From assembly GCF_019145235.1 (NCBI RefSeq), contig NZ_JAHSTV010000002.1, positions 496,001 to 560,000 on the forward strand: a DNA stretch of 64,000 nt. The letters are read 5' to 3'. The stretch comes from Pseudomonas farris (GTDB lineage: Bacteria > Pseudomonadota > Gammaproteobacteria > Pseudomonadales > Pseudomonadaceae). Each line of letters opens with the position of its first letter. Position 1 is the stretch's first letter. A program made the position numbers and the translations under genes. Below, piece after piece: positions 27,920 to 37,141 of the stretch. A model generated the notes under the pieces. The model worked only from the letters and a program-made list of their open reading frames with translations. It ran no database searches and was not told the origin of the DNA.

Positions 27920-28734
27920 TGGAGCGCAACACCGAAATCGAATTGCGCTTGTTGATTGAGGCGATCTACCTCAAGTACAGCTACGATTTTCGCGATTATT
28001 CCGCCGCGTCGATCAAACGCCGGGTCAATCATGCCTTGAGTCAGTTTGAGTGCAAGACCATCTCGTCGCTGCAGGAGAAGGTTCTGCACGACCCGACCGC
28101 ATTCATGCAACTGCTGCAATTGCTGACGATTCCGGTCAGCGAAATGTTTCGCGACCCTTCGCACTTCCTGGCGCTGCGTCAGGAAGTGGTGCCACTGCTC
28201 AAGACTTATCCGTCGATCAAGGTCTGGATCGCCGGTTGCAGCACCGGCGAAGAGGTCTATTCAATGGCGATTCTGCTGCGCGAAGAAGGCTTGCTGGATC
28301 GCACCATCATCTATGCCACCGATATCAACCCGCGCTCACTGGATAAAGCCAGGCAGGGGATTTTCTCCCTGGAGAATGTTCGGGCCTACACTCACAACTA
28401 TCAGCAGGCGGGTGGTCAGCGCTCGTTCGCCGATTACTACACGGCGGCCTATGGCTACGCCATTTTCGACAAGAGCCTGTGCGACAACGTGACCTTCGCC
28501 GATCACAGCTTGGCCACTGACAGTGTGTTCTCGGAAACTCAATTAATTTCGTGTCGTAATGTGTTGATTTATTTCAACAAAAAACTACAGGGTCGCGCGT
28601 TCGGCTTGTTTCACGAATCCCTGTGTCATCGGGGGTTTCTTGCACTGGGCAGTAAGGAAACCCTGGATTTCTCGGCTTATGGCAATCAGTTTGAAGCCTT
28701 GGTCAAACCCGAACGGATATACCGCAAATCATGA
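27919..28734 (+). CDS. CheR-type protein methyltransferase
   Basis: A 271-residue SAM-dependent methyltransferase. It has the N-terminal helical CheR domain (RDYSAASIKRRVNHALSQF), the SAM loop VWIAGCSTGEEVYSMAILL and the C-terminal VLIYFNKKLQ. In chemotaxis it methylates receptor glutamates; here it is in a kinase cluster, so its substrate is probably a sensor module. The start is taken as GTG 27919 (VERNTEIELRLL), overlapping the preceding stop as TAGTG, rather than ATG/GTG at 27892. Its stop overlaps the next ATG (ATGA), where cheB would be expected. Confidence 0.9.
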   Translation: MERNTEIELRLLIEAIYLKYSYDFRDYSAASIKRRVNHALSQFECKTISSLQEKVLHDPTAFMQLLQLLTIPVSEMFRDPSHFLALRQEVVPLLKTYPSIKVWIAGCSTGEEVYSMAILLREEGLLDRTIIYATDINPRSLDKARQGIFSLENVRAYTHNYQQAGGQRSFADYYTAAYGYAIFDKSLCDNVTFADHSLATDSVFSETQLISCRNVLIYFNKKLQGRAFGLFHESLCHRGFLALGSKETLDFSAYGNQFEALVKPERIYRKS

Positions 28735-28817
28735 ACAGGGCAGTGCAGGATACTCATCAGCTGGATCTTCGCGGCATCAGCCGTCTGCTTGTCGAGCTGG
28801 AAGGAGTCGCATGTTAA
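28731..28817 (+). pseudogene. In-frame remnant of a cheB methylesterase gene
   Basis: A 28-codon ORF whose ATG overlaps the cheR stop (ATGA) and whose end overlaps the next gene start by 7 bp. Its first codons (MNRAVQDT) read like a CheB N-terminus and the rest (HQLDLRGISRLLVELEGVA, then Cys) like the last segment of CheB proteins in equivalent Pseudomonas clusters. About 165 internal codons, including the Ser-His-Asp active site, would be missing, with the frame intact. That both ends are cheB-derived is an inference from memory of the family. Confidence 0.6.
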
Positions 28818-30025
28818 GTAGCATCCAGGCCAAATTACTGATCGTCGACGACCTGCCGGAGAATCTTCTGGCGCTCGAAGCATTGATCCGGCGTGAAGAC
28901 CGTATGGTCTATAAAGCCCTATCCGCCGACGAAGCCTTGTCGCTGTTGCTGCAACACGAATTTGCCATGGCCATTCTCGATGTGCAGATGCCCGGCATGA
29001 ACGGCTTCGAGCTGGCCGAGTTGATGCGCGGCACGGAAAAAACCAAAAACATCCCGATTGTGTTCGTCAGTGCCGCCGGCCGCGAGCTTAATTACGCGTT
29101 CAAGGGCTATGAAAGCGGTGCGGTCGACTTCTTGCACAAGCCGCTGGATGTTCATGCGGTCAAGAGCAAGGTCAATGTCTTCGTCGACCTGTATCGTCAG
29201 AGCAAAGCGATGAAGCATCAGGTTGAAGCGCTGGAGCAAAGTCGCCGGGAGCAGGAGGCGCTGCTCAAACAGTTGCAGAACACCCAGAATGAGCTGGAGC
29301 AAGCGGTGCGCATGCGGGATGACTTCATGTCCATCGTGGCCCACGAAGTCCGTACGCCGCTCAATGGCCTGATTCTCGAAACCCAGTTGCGCAAAATGCA
29401 CCTGGCCCGGGATAACGCCGCAGCCTTCACCCTGGACAAGATGCACGCCATGGTCGACCGCGATGAGCGGCAGATCAAAAGCCTGATCCGCCTGATCGAA
29501 GACATGCTCGATGTGTCGCGGATCCGCACGGGCAAGCTGTCGATTCGCCCCAGTCGGTTTGACCTGGTGCAACTGGTGAACAACCTTCTGCAAAACTTTG
29601 CCCCGCAGGTTGAAGCCTCGGAATCGTCGGTCACCCTGACGGCCGAGCAGCCCGTGATGGGGCACTGGGACGAGTTCCGTATAGAACAAGTGATTTCAAA
29701 CTTATTGACCAATGCGCTGCGTTACGGCGCCAAGAGCCTGATCGACGTACGCGTGTACAATCAGGACGGGCAAGCGTGGGTTGAGGTTCAGGATCGCGGC
29801 ATCGGGATCAGTGAAGAGAATCAGCAGCGCATTTTTCAGCAGTTCGAGCGAGTGTCCGCCAAGGCCGTTGTAGCAGGGCTGGGCCTGGGGCTGTTTATTT
29901 CGGAACAGATTGTCGCCGCCCACGGTGGCTCCATCACCGTCGAGAGCCGGATTGGCGAAGGCGCCTTGTTTCGCGTTTGTCTGCCGCTGCAGGAAAACAG
30001 CCCGATAAACGCAACCTCTGAGTGA
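28811..30025 (+). CDS. Receiver-histidine kinase, soluble
   Basis: A 404-residue protein with an N-terminal receiver (LLIVDDLPENL, phosphoacceptor in MAILDVQMPGMNG), a coiled coil (about 125-165), HisKA with SIVAHEVRTPLNGL, and a C-terminal HATPase domain (NLLTNALRYG, DRGIGI, LGLGLFIS). There is no membrane segment. The start ATG 28811 follows AAGGAG, which lies inside the cheB remnant. It is probably driven by the upstream hybrid kinase and may pass the signal to the receiver at 30070. Confidence 0.92.
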   Translation: MLSSIQAKLLIVDDLPENLLALEALIRREDRMVYKALSADEALSLLLQHEFAMAILDVQMPGMNGFELAELMRGTEKTKNIPIVFVSAAGRELNYAFKGYESGAVDFLHKPLDVHAVKSKVNVFVDLYRQSKAMKHQVEALEQSRREQEALLKQLQNTQNELEQAVRMRDDFMSIVAHEVRTPLNGLILETQLRKMHLARDNAAAFTLDKMHAMVDRDERQIKSLIRLIEDMLDVSRIRTGKLSIRPSRFDLVQLVNNLLQNFAPQVEASESSVTLTAEQPVMGHWDEFRIEQVISNLLTNALRYGAKSLIDVRVYNQDGQAWVEVQDRGIGISEENQQRIFQQFERVSAKAVVAGLGLGLFISEQIVAAHGGSITVESRIGEGALFRVCLPLQENSPINATSE

Positions 30026-30069
30026 CCACACGGTCGTATCAGCAGCTATTGACCGAACAAAGGCTTTCC

Positions 30070-30447
30070 ATGAGTGAAGATGCACAAGATGTGGTACTGA
30101 TCGTCGAGGATGACCCTTCGATCTTGATGGTGCTGTCTGCTTATTTGTCGGGTGAGGGGTATCGGGTGCTGCAAGCCGAAAACGGCGAGCAGGCCTTTGA
30201 AATTCTGGCGAGCAAACCGCATCTGGACATGATGATCACCGACTTCCGCTTGCCGGGGGGAATCTCTGGCGTGCAGATCGCCGAACCCGCCGTGAAGCTT
30301 CGACCGGAGCTCAAGGTCATCTTCATCAGCGGCTACCCGCAGGAAATTCGCGAGACCGACAGCCCGATCACCCGCAAAGCGCCGATCCTGGCCAAGCCGT
30401 TCGATCTGGATGTGTTGCAACAGATCATGCAGGACATGTTGTCTTGA
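30070..30447 (+). CDS. Single-domain response regulator
   Basis: A 125-residue receiver with LIVEDDPS, phosphoacceptor in MMITDFRLPGG, FISGYPQE and AKPFDLD. The start ATG 30070 follows AAAGG; an in-frame ATG at 30022 overlaps the upstream kinase stop. It closes the plus-strand cluster and is convergent with a lipoprotein gene. Confidence 0.9.
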   Translation: MSEDAQDVVLIVEDDPSILMVLSAYLSGEGYRVLQAENGEQAFEILASKPHLDMMITDFRLPGGISGVQIAEPAVKLRPELKVIFISGYPQEIRETDSPITRKAPILAKPFDLDVLQQIMQDMLS

Positions 30448-30460
30448 TCGTACCTCCGTG

Positions 30461-31375
30461 TCAGGGAACGATTTGATCAGCCGGATAGTAGGCGAACAGC
30501 GCCTCTTCGCGGGGAGAGGCGGGTAGTACCATTTGCACGATTGGAACCACCATCCCCCCACTTTTATTGTAGAAGTCCTTCTGGTCATGTTGTGCACCGG
30601 CCAACCCGCCCGGGGTGTAGAGATAGAAGAACGCCTGGATGGGCAATTCTCGAGGGATATTCTGCGGCCAAGTCGCCAGGATCAGTTCGTTTTGTTGAGG
30701 GAACCAACTTGCGCCGAGCATGTTCCTCGTGCGTATGGATTGGTAAAAGGAGTCGGCCGCCAGGTGGTTCATGCTGTCGCGCACATCAAAACTGCATTGA
30801 TAAGCCGGGGCATTCGACGGAGCAGGGGCGCGTTGCCAATGCGCCATCCATTGTTCGGCCGTCGTGATGCCCAACGTTTGGCAGCGCCGGCTTTCCAAAG
30901 GGTAGGCGGTGTGCCCCCCGCACCCCGGCTTGTCTCGAAGCTGACTCCAGCCGTCGATGGGGTAGCTGCACAGTACCTCGATCTTCCGCATGCCAGGCTG
31001 GTTGGCAAGAACCGGAAGGAAAATGAGCCCGTTGGTCTGGCCGAACACCAGATCCCTGAATTTCGAATCCTTGCGCAGAAATGAGAACGACACACCACCA
31101 CTTTGCTGTGAATGCGGGCTGGGATTCCAGCTTGAGTATTCCGTGGATGGCACCGTCGAGCGCAGCACAATGCCTGAGCACAGAAACGCCGGCATCGAGG
31201 CCTGGCCGCAATCGGTGCGGGTGTCTTGATAACGTCTGGTCAGCTCGGCCACAACCGCCGCGCCATTGGCTGTCGCGCCGCGGGTTGGCGAAGTGCTCCC
31301 CGTTCCTTGTTGTTCCTCACGAACCTGACAGCCCGCCAAAACAACCATCAACATTAGTGCGATGATATTTTTCAT
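30461..31375 (-). CDS. Lipoprotein, halovibrin-like family, copy A
   Basis: A 304-residue lipoprotein: signal peptide with lipobox VVLAGC (Cys16), then a Gln/Ser/Thr-rich linker. The rest is one domain with paired cysteines (DCGQASMPAFLCSG, VLCSYPIDGWSQLRDKPGCGG). A paralogue lies directly upstream. From memory, Pseudomonas proteins of this look are often annotated as halovibrin-like; I hold that name loosely. No ADP-ribosyltransferase motif is obvious. Confidence 0.6.
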   Translation of the reverse strand: MKNIIALMLMVVLAGCQVREEQQGTGSTSPTRGATANGAAVVAELTRRYQDTRTDCGQASMPAFLCSGIVLRSTVPSTEYSSWNPSPHSQQSGGVSFSFLRKDSKFRDLVFGQTNGLIFLPVLANQPGMRKIEVLCSYPIDGWSQLRDKPGCGGHTAYPLESRRCQTLGITTAEQWMAHWQRAPAPSNAPAYQCSFDVRDSMNHLAADSFYQSIRTRNMLGASWFPQQNELILATWPQNIPRELPIQAFFYLYTPGGLAGAQHDQKDFYNKSGGMVVPIVQMVLPASPREEALFAYYPADQIVP

Positions 31376-31428
31376 TGACTACCCATCCTTCGAAGTTGAC
31401 CTGCACACAATGCGTGGGGTTCTGATCG

Positions 31429-32382
31429 TTACTTGACCTGATCCGCCGCGCTGTAGATGAACTGCGCGTTTGCCGAAGCGGTACGTGGCAAGATGATTCT
31501 GATGATGGGCATCACCCGTCCACCGGTCTTGTTGAAGAAGTCCCGTTGATCATGTTGCGCACCGGGCAAGCCGCCATCGAGGTAGAAGAACGCTTCGATG
31601 GGCAGTTCTTTGGGAATGTTTTGTGGCCAGGTTTTAAGGATTAGTTCGATGTAGTCGTGAGGACCAGCGAAAAAGCCTGCTCGGTTGTGGACCAGCAGGG
31701 TGCGGTGAAACGAGGGGGCACCTTCACTATTCATGGTGTCACTCACGTCGAAGCCGCACATTCTGTAACCGGCTTTATTTTGCTGCCAGCGTGTTACCCA
31801 TTGTTCAACATTGTGTATTCCCACGGTATGGCAAGGGCCACTGCCCACTGGATCCAGCTCGTGTCCACCGCAACCAGGTTTGGCGCGTCTATCGGATCCT
31901 GCATCCATGGGAAAAGCGCAGAGTACTTCGATTTGCCGTGTGCCGCTGGGACGATTTAATACCGGGTAAAAGATAAAGCCGTTCTTCTGTCCGAAGACAA
32001 GTCCGGTAAAGTTAGAGTCTTTACTCAAGTAGGAAAAAGAAACACCTCCGCTTTTCACGGAGGGCGGGCTGGGGTTCCAACTGGAATAGTCGTTCGATGC
32101 CACGGTTGACCGCAGCATTACCCCGCGGCACAGGAAGGCTGGCATTGAGTCTGTACCGCAAGTGGGACGAGTATCGTTGTATTGTGCGGTCAGTGCGGCC
32201 GCGACCGCTGCGCCACTCTGCGTTGTGCTGTTGGTAGTGCTGGCGATGCCGGTTTCAGCTTGCACGGCCCGCATGGGTGTCTGTTCAGTTGGAGCCGATT
32301 GTTGTTGTTGTTGTTGTTGTTGTTCGCGAACCTGACAGCCCGCCAAAACAACCACCAATATTAGCGCGATGATTTCCTTCAT
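31429..32382 (-). CDS. Lipoprotein, halovibrin-like family, copy B, with poly-Gln tract
   Basis: A 317-residue paralogue of the next gene. Lipobox VVLAGC, then eight consecutive Gln (QQQQQQQQ) after REQ-like start, encoded by a pure (CAA)8 repeat at 32299-32322. The domain repeats the cysteine pattern of copy A (TCGTDSMPAFLCRG, VLCAFPMDAGSDRRAKPGCGG). The 53-bp gap to copy A suggests an operon from tandem duplication. Function unknown. Confidence 0.6.
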   Translation of the reverse strand: MKEIIALILVVVLAGCQVREQQQQQQQQSAPTEQTPMRAVQAETGIASTTNSTTQSGAAVAAALTAQYNDTRPTCGTDSMPAFLCRGVMLRSTVASNDYSSWNPSPPSVKSGGVSFSYLSKDSNFTGLVFGQKNGFIFYPVLNRPSGTRQIEVLCAFPMDAGSDRRAKPGCGGHELDPVGSGPCHTVGIHNVEQWVTRWQQNKAGYRMCGFDVSDTMNSEGAPSFHRTLLVHNRAGFFAGPHDYIELILKTWPQNIPKELPIEAFFYLDGGLPGAQHDQRDFFNKTGGRVMPIIRIILPRTASANAQFIYSAADQVK

Positions 32383-32590
32383 TGCCTGTCCATCCCTTGA
32401 ATGTGACCTGCGCGTGGCAGGCGGGCGCAGAGCGACCTGTCAAAGGACGTGCTGCGGACTTCAGAGGAGAGTTAATCAAGGAAGAACTGCACTGAATAGC
32501 TGTCAGAGTTGACAGCTGACAGGCTTCAAATCGAGGTCTATGCTGAGCGGCTGTGCGGTGCGATCAAGGTGTGATTTTCCAGATTACACA

Positions 32591-34261
32591 TTAGACCCGA
32601 ATCATCTCCCGCACCTTCGCCGTCAACAAATCGAAGGTGAACGGCTTGGTGATCATCTGCATGCCAGGGTCAAGAAAGCCCCCGCGCACGGCGGCGTGTT
32701 CGGCATACCCGGTGATGAACAATACCTTGAGATCAGGCCGATGTTGCCGGCCGATTTCCGCCAGTTGTCGACCGTTCATGCCCGGCAGCCCCACGTCGCT
32801 GATCAGCAGGTCGATTCGCTGACCGGAGTCGAGAATCGGCACGGCGCTGTCGGCATCGCCCGCTTCAACGAAGGCGTAGCCCAATTCACTCAATACGGCG
32901 CTGACCAGGACTCGCACGGCGGGATCGTCTTCGACGATCAGCACGGTTTCGCCATCCCGGGCGTAAGGAGCGTGTTGGGCATCGACTTGGGTGTCCTGGA
33001 GCAGTTCCCCGCTGAAGCGTGGCAAAAACAGACTGACCGTGGTGCCTTTTCCTACTTCACTGTGAATGCTGACGTGGCCGCCAGATTGTTTGCTGAAACC
33101 GTAAATCATCGACAACCCCAGGCCCGTGCCCTGGCCGATGGGTTTGGTCGTGAAGAAAGGATCAAAGGCCCGGTTGATGGTGCTTTGCGGCATGCCGCAA
33201 CCGGTATCGGTGACGCTCAGAACAATGTAATCGCCCGGCTGCAGATTGCTGTGTGCCTCGGTGAACCCGGTATCCAGATGCTGATTGGAGGTTTTGACCA
33301 GCAGCTTTCCGCCGTCGGGCATGGCGTCCCGGGCGTTGAGCACCAGGTTGAGCAGGGCGCTTTCGAGTTGGTTGGGGTCCACCTCGGCCACCCACAGTTG
33401 CTCGTCCAGTTGCATTTCCAGGTGAATGCTTTCGTTGATGCTGCGCTGCAACAGTTCAGCCATGGACACCACCAGGGTATTCATCTGCACCGGTTTTGAA
33501 TCCAGCGACTGGCGTCGGGAAAACGCCAGCAGACGATGCGTCAGGCCCGCCGCGCGGTTGGCTGAGGTCACCCCAAGATCGATCAGGCTGTCCAGGTCCT
33601 CGGTGCGCCCCCGTGCCAGGCGTCGACGCAGCAGCTCCAGGCTGCCGATGATGCCGGTCAGCATGTTGTTGAAGTCGTGGGCAATACCGCCGGTGAGTTG
33701 GCCGACCGCTTCCATTTTCTGCGACTGCCTGAGCACCTCTTCGTTGTGGCGCAATTGCGCGGTGCGCTCCTCGACCTGTTGCTCGAGGGTTTCCAGGGTG
33801 TTTTGCAGACGCAGTTCGCTTTGGCTCAGATCAATCAACCGGTCCCTGGCTTCATACTGCCGTCGTCGCCCGCGCAACGCTGTGGTGACGAGGCTGATCA
33901 GCGTGACCGGATGAAAAGGCCGTTCGAGAAAGGTCACGTTGCCCAGTTGCAGCCCGAGTTGCGACGCAGGGTTCTGCTCCGGGCCACCGTGGTGGGTCAG
34001 CAGTACGATCGGCAGATCCGACCATGTCGGTTGCTGCTCGATCAGACCCAGCAGCGGTTCAAGGTTTGCGCCCAATAAGGCCTCGGAAGCAATCACCAGC
34101 AGGCCGGCACCCAGCGACAGTTCGTTGCACAACGCGCCCAGATCCCGGGTGATGACCCCGTCGAACCCTGCCTCGTTAAGCATCATCAGCGCGATCTGAC
34201 TGTCGCGTCCCAACGGTGCAAGAATGATCGCACGCTCGGACATTGCCCCTATGGCCGTCAC
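32591..34261 (-). CDS. Soluble hybrid histidine kinase coupled to KaiC-like gene
   Basis: A 556-residue kinase. Residues 7-140 are a degenerate receiver-like domain (LAPLGRDSQIALMMLNEAG, no clear phosphoacceptor). Then come a coiled coil, HisKA with GGIAHDFNNMLTG, HATPase (NLVLNARDAMPDGG, GTGLGLSM) and a C-terminal receiver (LIVEDDPAVR, LLISDVGLPGMNG). No membrane segment. GTG 34261 overlaps the upstream stop (GTGA) and follows GAGGAAG, so translational coupling is likely; ATG 34243 is the alternative. Confidence 0.9.
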   Translation of the reverse strand: MTAIGAMSERAIILAPLGRDSQIALMMLNEAGFDGVITRDLGALCNELSLGAGLLVIASEALLGANLEPLLGLIEQQPTWSDLPIVLLTHHGGPEQNPASQLGLQLGNVTFLERPFHPVTLISLVTTALRGRRRQYEARDRLIDLSQSELRLQNTLETLEQQVEERTAQLRHNEEVLRQSQKMEAVGQLTGGIAHDFNNMLTGIIGSLELLRRRLARGRTEDLDSLIDLGVTSANRAAGLTHRLLAFSRRQSLDSKPVQMNTLVVSMAELLQRSINESIHLEMQLDEQLWVAEVDPNQLESALLNLVLNARDAMPDGGKLLVKTSNQHLDTGFTEAHSNLQPGDYIVLSVTDTGCGMPQSTINRAFDPFFTTKPIGQGTGLGLSMIYGFSKQSGGHVSIHSEVGKGTTVSLFLPRFSGELLQDTQVDAQHAPYARDGETVLIVEDDPAVRVLVSAVLSELGYAFVEAGDADSAVPILDSGQRIDLLISDVGLPGMNGRQLAEIGRQHRPDLKVLFITGYAEHAAVRGGFLDPGMQMITKPFTFDLLTAKVREMIRV

Positions 34262-35775
34262 TGGACATCTTCCTCAAGCAGCGGTTTGCTCGCACCCAGG
34301 TAACTGGGCACACCACGCAATACACCCTGGAATGCATCCAGTGGTTCACCGATGGTCATGCCCTGGCTGCTGATGCGGTACTCGCGGATGGTCGATTCGT
34401 GGCTGCCGGTACGTTTCTTGATGATCGAGATCGCCCGGCGAACCTTGCCCAGGGCTTCGAAGTAACGCAACAGGATGACGGTGTCGGCCAGATAGGTAAT
34501 GTCGACGGGGGCCTGCATGTCACCGACCAGCCCATGTTGGGCGACGGTCATGAACGTCGCGGCGCCTTGGCGATTGAGGTACAGCAGCAACTCATGCATG
34601 TGCAGCACCAGGGCATTTTCCTCAGGCATCGCCGCCTGATAGCCGTTGATACTGTCAATCACCACGGTTTTGATATTGCCTTCATCGACACAACGACGAA
34701 CCCGGTAGGAGAACTCACCGGGGGACAATTCGGCGGCATCCACTTGCTCGATCAGCAGGTTGCCGGTTTCTTCGAGGGCCTTCAGGTCGATGCCGATGTT
34801 TTTCATCCGCTCGAACAGCAGCCCCAGTTCTTCATCGAAGATGAACAACGCGGCCTTTTCGCCACGGGCCACCGCCGCAGCGGCGAAGACCATTGAGATT
34901 AGCGATTTGCCGGTGCCCGCCGGGCCGAGGATCAGGGTGCTGGAGCCCGTCTCGATACCGCCACCGAGCAGGGCATCCATTTGCGCGATGCCACTGGTCA
35001 ACTGCTGGCGGATATAACGCCCGCGATGTTCGGCCGCCACCAGGCGTGGGAACACATGCACACCGTCACCCGTGATGGTGAAGTCATGAAAACCGCCCCG
35101 GTATTTCTGGCCGCGATACTTCACCACGCGGATGCGCCGTCGTTCGGCACCGTAGTTGGGCGTCAATTCTTCCAGACGAATCACCCCATGGGCCACACTG
35201 TGCACGGTTTTGTCGAGGGCTTCGGTGGTCAGGTCATCCAGCAGCAGCACCGTAGCCTCGTAACGCACGAAGTAATGCTTGATCGCCAGAATCTGCCGGC
35301 GGTAGCGCAAAGAGCTTTGGGCCAACAGGCGGATTTCGGACAGGCTGTCGACCACGACGCGGGTCGGTTTGACCCGTTCGACTGCTTCGAAAATCTGTTT
35401 GGTGGCTTCGCCCAGTTCCAGGTCCGAGGAATACAGCAGACTCTGCTGATGCTCGGCATTGAGCAGGCTTTCCGGCGGCGTCAGCTCGAAGATGTGGATG
35501 TTCTCATTCAGCTCCCAGCCGTGGGATAACGCCCCTTGGCGCAGCTCTCGCTCGGTTTCCGACAGGGTGATGTATAACGAGCGTTCGCCGGCACGGGCGC
35601 CAGCCAACAGAAAATGCAATGCGACGGTGGTTTTGCCGGTACCGGGTTCACCCTCCAGCAAGAACACATGGCCGCGGGACAATCCACCGGCCAGGATGTC
35701 ATCCAGACCTTCAATGCCGGTGGCGGCTTTTGCACTGATCAACTCGTTAGATGTAGACAAGAAATGCCCTCTCAT
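34258..35775 (-). CDS. KaiC-like double RecA-type ATPase
   Basis: A 505-residue protein with two KaiC/RecA-like domains. Walker A sites are GEPGTGKTT (domain 1) and GPAGTGKS (domain 2); acidic catalytic pairs are near SETERE and IFDEE; the C-terminal segment has IIKKRTGSHESTIREY, the region equivalent to the autophosphorylation zone of KaiC. It matches the length of cyanobacterial KaiC (about 519). No kaiA or kaiB is in the window. The coupled kinase downstream is the obvious partner, as SasA is for KaiC. Confidence 0.9.
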   Translation of the reverse strand: MRGHFLSTSNELISAKAATGIEGLDDILAGGLSRGHVFLLEGEPGTGKTTVALHFLLAGARAGERSLYITLSETERELRQGALSHGWELNENIHIFELTPPESLLNAEHQQSLLYSSDLELGEATKQIFEAVERVKPTRVVVDSLSEIRLLAQSSLRYRRQILAIKHYFVRYEATVLLLDDLTTEALDKTVHSVAHGVIRLEELTPNYGAERRRIRVVKYRGQKYRGGFHDFTITGDGVHVFPRLVAAEHRGRYIRQQLTSGIAQMDALLGGGIETGSSTLILGPAGTGKSLISMVFAAAAVARGEKAALFIFDEELGLLFERMKNIGIDLKALEETGNLLIEQVDAAELSPGEFSYRVRRCVDEGNIKTVVIDSINGYQAAMPEENALVLHMHELLLYLNRQGAATFMTVAQHGLVGDMQAPVDITYLADTVILLRYFEALGKVRRAISIIKKRTGSHESTIREYRISSQGMTIGEPLDAFQGVLRGVPSYLGASKPLLEEDVQ

Positions 35776-35906
35776 GACTAGGGGAAGCGAGGCAGCAGGC
35801 TGGGGGCGCCTGAGTGGACTGCCTGATCACTTGACCTTTCGCCGAGACGGCGGTTCAACCTTTTGTGTTTGTGTGTGGTTCTTGTACGAAAAAGCAAAAA
35901 TCTTGA

Positions 35907-36962
35907 TTAAAGCCCTTGCTGCAACGCCGGATCGTCGGGATTGAGCTGTTCCAGCTGTGCCAGCAGGATCTGCACGTTCTGCAGCTGTCCGCTTTCCTTC
36001 CAATAGTTGATCAGCAGTACACGCGCCTTGCGATCGGCCGGGTGGCGCTGGACGATTTCCTGCAACTGGTTCTGCGCCGCCTCCAGTTCTTGCTCACCAT
36101 GCAGCGTGGTGGCCAGGTCGTAGCGGTAATCCTTGTTGTCGGGCTCAAGCTCCACGGCTTTGGACAGCCCGAGCAGGGCGAACTCACTTTGCCCGTGATG
36201 CAGCAACCAGAGTCCCAGCGCATGTTGCAGGTAGGCCGAGTCAGGCTGGGCCTTTAACTGTTTCGCCAACAATTGCCTGGCCGCATCGCTTTGGCCCTGT
36301 TTATCCAGCACTTCGATCTGCATCACCAGCGCTGGCAGGTTGCCGGGCGCCAGTTGCAACGTGCGCTCCAAGGCCTGCTGTGCGTCCTTCAGCTCGGCAT
36401 TGTGCAAGTGCAGGCGTGCCAGTTGGTATTGGGTTTCGGCGCTTTCCGGCTGACCCTTGAGGAGCTGCTCCCAGGCATCGATGGCTTGCTCCAAGGGGCC
36501 GAAGTACAACCCCAGTTCATCCGGCGTCAGACCCAATAAGGCATTGACCGCCGCAAACCGGACGCTCGGATCACTGTCATCGAGCAAGGGCCCCAGCAAC
36601 AGGCTGCGCTGCCCACTGGGCACCAGCCCATTGATGCTTTTGATTGCTGCGATGCGCACGTCCGCCGAGGGATGTTGCAGGTCCGCATCCGCCAGTTTCA
36701 GGGCTTGCGGGCTTGGGTAGTTGGGCAGTTCGGCATGCAGCCAGACACGGCGCTTGGCCGACAGGTCAGGGCGGCCCAATTGCTGATAAAGCACCCGCGC
36801 CGCCCCCGGTTGACCCGCGCGTGCCTGGGCCAGAGCTTCGCTGTAGCCATGCTTGATCGCCGCCGGCACCACGGGCGTCGTGCTACGCAGGAAAAACCAG
36901 GCGAGGGCGAGGGCAAACAATACGCAGAGGCTGATGAGCAAGTAGCGGCGGGACTGAGGCAT
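35907..36962 (-). CDS. Membrane-anchored HEAT/TPR protein
   Basis: A 351-residue protein with one N-terminal membrane helix (about 6-25), a HEAT-like stretch (about 85-150, DVRIAAIKSINGLV and PSVRFAAVNALLGL), and then about five TPR units (about 155-345, such as AETQYQLARLHLHNAELKDAQQALERT). It is probably a scaffold in the periplasm. It lies 131 bp upstream of the KaiC-like gene on the same strand. Specific function unknown. Confidence 0.75.
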   Translation of the reverse strand: MPQSRRYLLISLCVLFALALAWFFLRSTTPVVPAAIKHGYSEALAQARAGQPGAARVLYQQLGRPDLSAKRRVWLHAELPNYPSPQALKLADADLQHPSADVRIAAIKSINGLVPSGQRSLLLGPLLDDSDPSVRFAAVNALLGLTPDELGLYFGPLEQAIDAWEQLLKGQPESAETQYQLARLHLHNAELKDAQQALERTLQLAPGNLPALVMQIEVLDKQGQSDAARQLLAKQLKAQPDSAYLQHALGLWLLHHGQSEFALLGLSKAVELEPDNKDYRYDLATTLHGEQELEAAQNQLQEIVQRHPADRKARVLLINYWKESGQLQNVQILLAQLEQLNPDDPALQQGL

Positions 36963-37141
36963 GCAGGAATCCGGGAGCTGGCAGGCTTTTGCAAAGCCAC
37001 CAGCTTCGGTCAGGCCGGGCTGTGAGTCAAACCCAAGCTCGATTCAGCAGGTAGTCGTCGGCGAATTTGCCTACAGGTTTTGTCGACACTGAAACCTGTC
37101 GAGGCACTGAAGCAATGACTACGCTTGCTGGAGATGACTTA

